NCBI GenBank assembly: GCA_017989775.1
Contig: JAGNPF010000085.1
Span: forward strand, 1-6,600
Direction of reading: 5' to 3'
DNA from: Flavobacterium sp.
GTDB taxonomy: Bacteria; Bacteroidota; Bacteroidia; Flavobacteriales; Flavobacteriaceae
DNA: 6,600 nucleotides
Both the position numbers and the translations under genes were made by a program. Within the stretch, counting starts at the first letter, position 1. Each line of letters starts with the position of its first letter. Shown one piece after another: positions 5,243 through 6,600 of this stretch. Under the pieces are notes generated by a model. That model had not been told where the DNA came from. It saw only the letters and a program-made list of their open reading frames with translations, and did no database searches.

Positions 5243-6253
5243 ATGAGCAATAGTAAAGAAGTAAAATTAGGAAGTCAGGGACTTATTGTTCCTGCAATCG
5301 GTCTTGGCTGTATGGGTATGACAACAGGGTTCGGGGGAGATATCTATGGAAAAGCAGATGAAAAAGAAGCGATTGCTGCCATTCACCGTTCTTTGGAGTT
5401 GGGCGGTAATTTTTTGGACACGGCAGATATATATGGTCCTTTTCTCAACGAACGGCTAATTGCAAAAGCTATTCAGGGAAACAGGGAAAAGTACATTATA
5501 GCCACAAAATTTGGCTTTGAAATTGACGATAACGAACAAGCTACCTGGGCTATAAATGGTAGCAAAAGTTATGTAAAAAAAGCCGTGGAACGTTCATTAA
5601 AAAATTTGGACACCGATTATATTGACTTGTATTACCTACACCGATTGGACACCAACACACCAATTGAAGAGACTGTAGAAGCAATGGGCGAATTGGTAAA
5701 AGAAGGGAAAGTAAAATATATCGGTCTTTCGGAAGTAAGTTCCGAAACCATCAGAAAAGCACATCAAGTTCACCCGCTTACGGCAGTACAGTCCGAATAT
5801 TCATTATTTGAAAGACAAATTGAAGAGCTGGGCATTTTGCATACATTGAAAGAACTAGGCATCGGATTAGTTGCCTATTCGCCAGTTGGAAGAGGATTTT
5901 TAAACGGTGCAATACAAAAGCCTGAAGATTTTAACGAAAATGATTTCAGAAAAACGATACCCAAATATCAAGGTGAGCAATTTTACAAAAATGTCGAATT
6001 GGTAAATGAAATTAAAAAAGTGGCAGTCGAAAAAAACATCACTTCTGCACAATTGGCTATTGCCTGGGTTATTGCAAAAGGACATACGCCTATTCCGGGT
6101 ACAAAACGCGTGAAATATGTGGAAGAAAATATGGCAGCAGCTGGCATATCGCTAACGCAAGAAGATTTGAACCGATTGGAAAAAATCATTCCATTGGGAA
6201 CAGATAATGGTGCAAGATATGACGAAGTATCAATGAAAGGCGTTAATTTGTAA
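5243..6253 (+). CDS. Aldo/keto reductase, NADPH-dependent
   Basis: This 336-residue (beta/alpha)8-barrel oxidoreductase has a full family catalytic tetrad: Asp59 and Tyr64 in FLDTADIYG, Lys89 in ATKFG, and His133 in YYLHR. Other family features are LGLGCMGM (21-26 region), LIGLSEVSSETI-like YIGLSEVSS, AVQSEYSLFER, LVAYSPVGRGFLNG, and the cofactor 2'-phosphate loop PIPGTKRVKYVEEN. These make NADP(H) the likely cofactor. The closest general type is the large group of bacterial and plant reductases related to YakC and auxin-induced-like proteins, which reduce aldehydes and ketones; the natural substrate cannot be told. The length is normal for the group. The ATG at 5243 has an A/T-rich leader without a Shine-Dalgarno, as usual for Bacteroidota. 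Two direct repeats upstream and an AraC-family gene downstream suggest regulated expression. A strong terminator follows directly. Confidence 0.95.
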   Translation: MSNSKEVKLGSQGLIVPAIGLGCMGMTTGFGGDIYGKADEKEAIAAIHRSLELGGNFLDTADIYGPFLNERLIAKAIQGNREKYIIATKFGFEIDDNEQATWAINGSKSYVKKAVERSLKNLDTDYIDLYYLHRLDTNTPIEETVEAMGELVKEGKVKYIGLSEVSSETIRKAHQVHPLTAVQSEYSLFERQIEELGILHTLKELGIGLVAYSPVGRGFLNGAIQKPEDFNENDFRKTIPKYQGEQFYKNVELVNEIKKVAVEKNITSAQLAIAWVIAKGHTPIPGTKRVKYVEENMAAAGISLTQEDLNRLEKIIPLGTDNGARYDEVSMKGVNL

Positions 6254-6258
6254 GATGC

Positions 6259-6295
6259 AAACAGCGGATAACTTAATTGTTTATCCGCTGTTTTT
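6259..6295 (+). terminator. Intrinsic terminator after the aldo/keto reductase gene
   Basis: AAACAGCGGATAA (6259-6271) pairs perfectly with TTATCCGCTGTTT (6281-6293), a 13-bp stem with a 9-nt loop, and the T-run continues to 6295. It begins 5 bp after the stop codon. Because the A- and T-runs flank the stem, it may work on both strands. Confidence 0.88.
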
Positions 6296-6309
6296 ATTAA
6301 ATTTATGGT

Positions 6310-6600
6310 ATGAAAAACAATAAGACTTATTTTCTTAACTCGGTTTCAGAACTGCATCATTTTCTGAATATCAAAAAACCGACGCACCCTTTGGTAAGTG
6401 TTGTAAATCTTGATGATCTTGATTGTATCGATACAGAAGAAATGAGTACGATTGTCTTTAATTACTACACCATTTATTTGAAAAAGAATTTTGACGGAAA
6501 AATAAAATATGGACAACAATATTATGATTTTGACGATGGAATAATGACTTTTTTTGCACCCAAACAAATGTTTTCGATAGAAGAAAACAGCTCTACAAAA
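6310..6600 (+). CDS. AraC-family transcriptional regulator, N-terminal part (cut by window end)
   Basis: The ATG at 6310 opens a frame that stays open to the end of the window (97 residues seen). An ATG at 6305 is in another frame and stops at once. The visible part (FLNSVSELHHFL, PTHPLVSVVNLDDL, YGQQYYDFDDGIMTFFAPKQMF) matches, from memory, the N-terminal cupin-like sensor domain of AraC-type regulators common in Bacteroidota. The helix-turn-helix domain should lie beyond the window. The gene starts 56 bp after the reductase stop, past a strong terminator, so it probably has its own start of transcription or depends on readthrough. The direct repeats before the reductase are a likely target. 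The call rests on the sensor half only. Confidence 0.78.
   Translation, partial: MKNNKTYFLNSVSELHHFLNIKKPTHPLVSVVNLDDLDCIDTEEMSTIVFNYYTIYLKKNFDGKIKYGQQYYDFDDGIMTFFAPKQMFSIEENSSTK

Noticed and set aside
6346..6567. 73-codon - strand frame at the right end
   Set aside because: It is antisense to the AraC-family regulator, whose N-terminal domain is recognisable on the + strand.

Overview
The window looks like chromosomal DNA of a low-GC member of the Bacteroidota, most likely a flavobacterium. The reasons are the A/T-rich intergenic DNA, mostly weak or absent Shine-Dalgarno sites, two exact matches to the Bacteroidota -7 promoter element TAnnTTTG, and protein sequences of flavobacterial character. 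The identification rests on reading the sequence; no search was run.

Left part (2-1748, + strand). The C-terminal end of a phage- or mobile-element-type replication protein is followed by a DnaC-like AAA+ ATPase with intact Walker A, Walker B, sensor and arginine motifs. Together they resemble a helicase-loading module. A degenerate array of 7-bp repeats follows, then a 216-residue protein of unknown function. No integrase, structural phage gene or att site is visible.

Middle part (1764-3542, - strand). There is a 56-residue single-span membrane protein and a 492-residue class V (cysteine-desulfurase-like) PLP enzyme. The enzyme gene has a good Bacteroidota-type promoter about 130 bp upstream of its start.

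Repeat region (3721-about 3990). Two full copies and one partial copy of a roughly 119-bp intergenic repeat lie here. Each carries runs of an AATCTGTGG-like 10-mer and a small hairpin whose stem shows a compensatory base change between copies.

Right part (4052-6600). A lipoprotein glycerophosphodiester phosphodiesterase gene lies on the - strand. An AT-rich gap follows, holding a doubtful 61-codon ORF. Then come an aldo/keto reductase and the start of an AraC-family regulator, both on the + strand. Upstream of the reductase are two 11-bp direct repeats 21 bp apart, the expected layout of an AraC-family operator, so the regulator probably controls the reductase. A strong intrinsic terminator separates the two genes.

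Codon choice differs along the window. The DnaC-like gene strongly prefers AAC for Asn (11 of 13), whereas the phosphodiesterase prefers AAT (18 of 22). I do not see a clear new defence or other exotic system. The most interesting items are the structured repeat, the AraC operator and the orphan helicase-loader pair.
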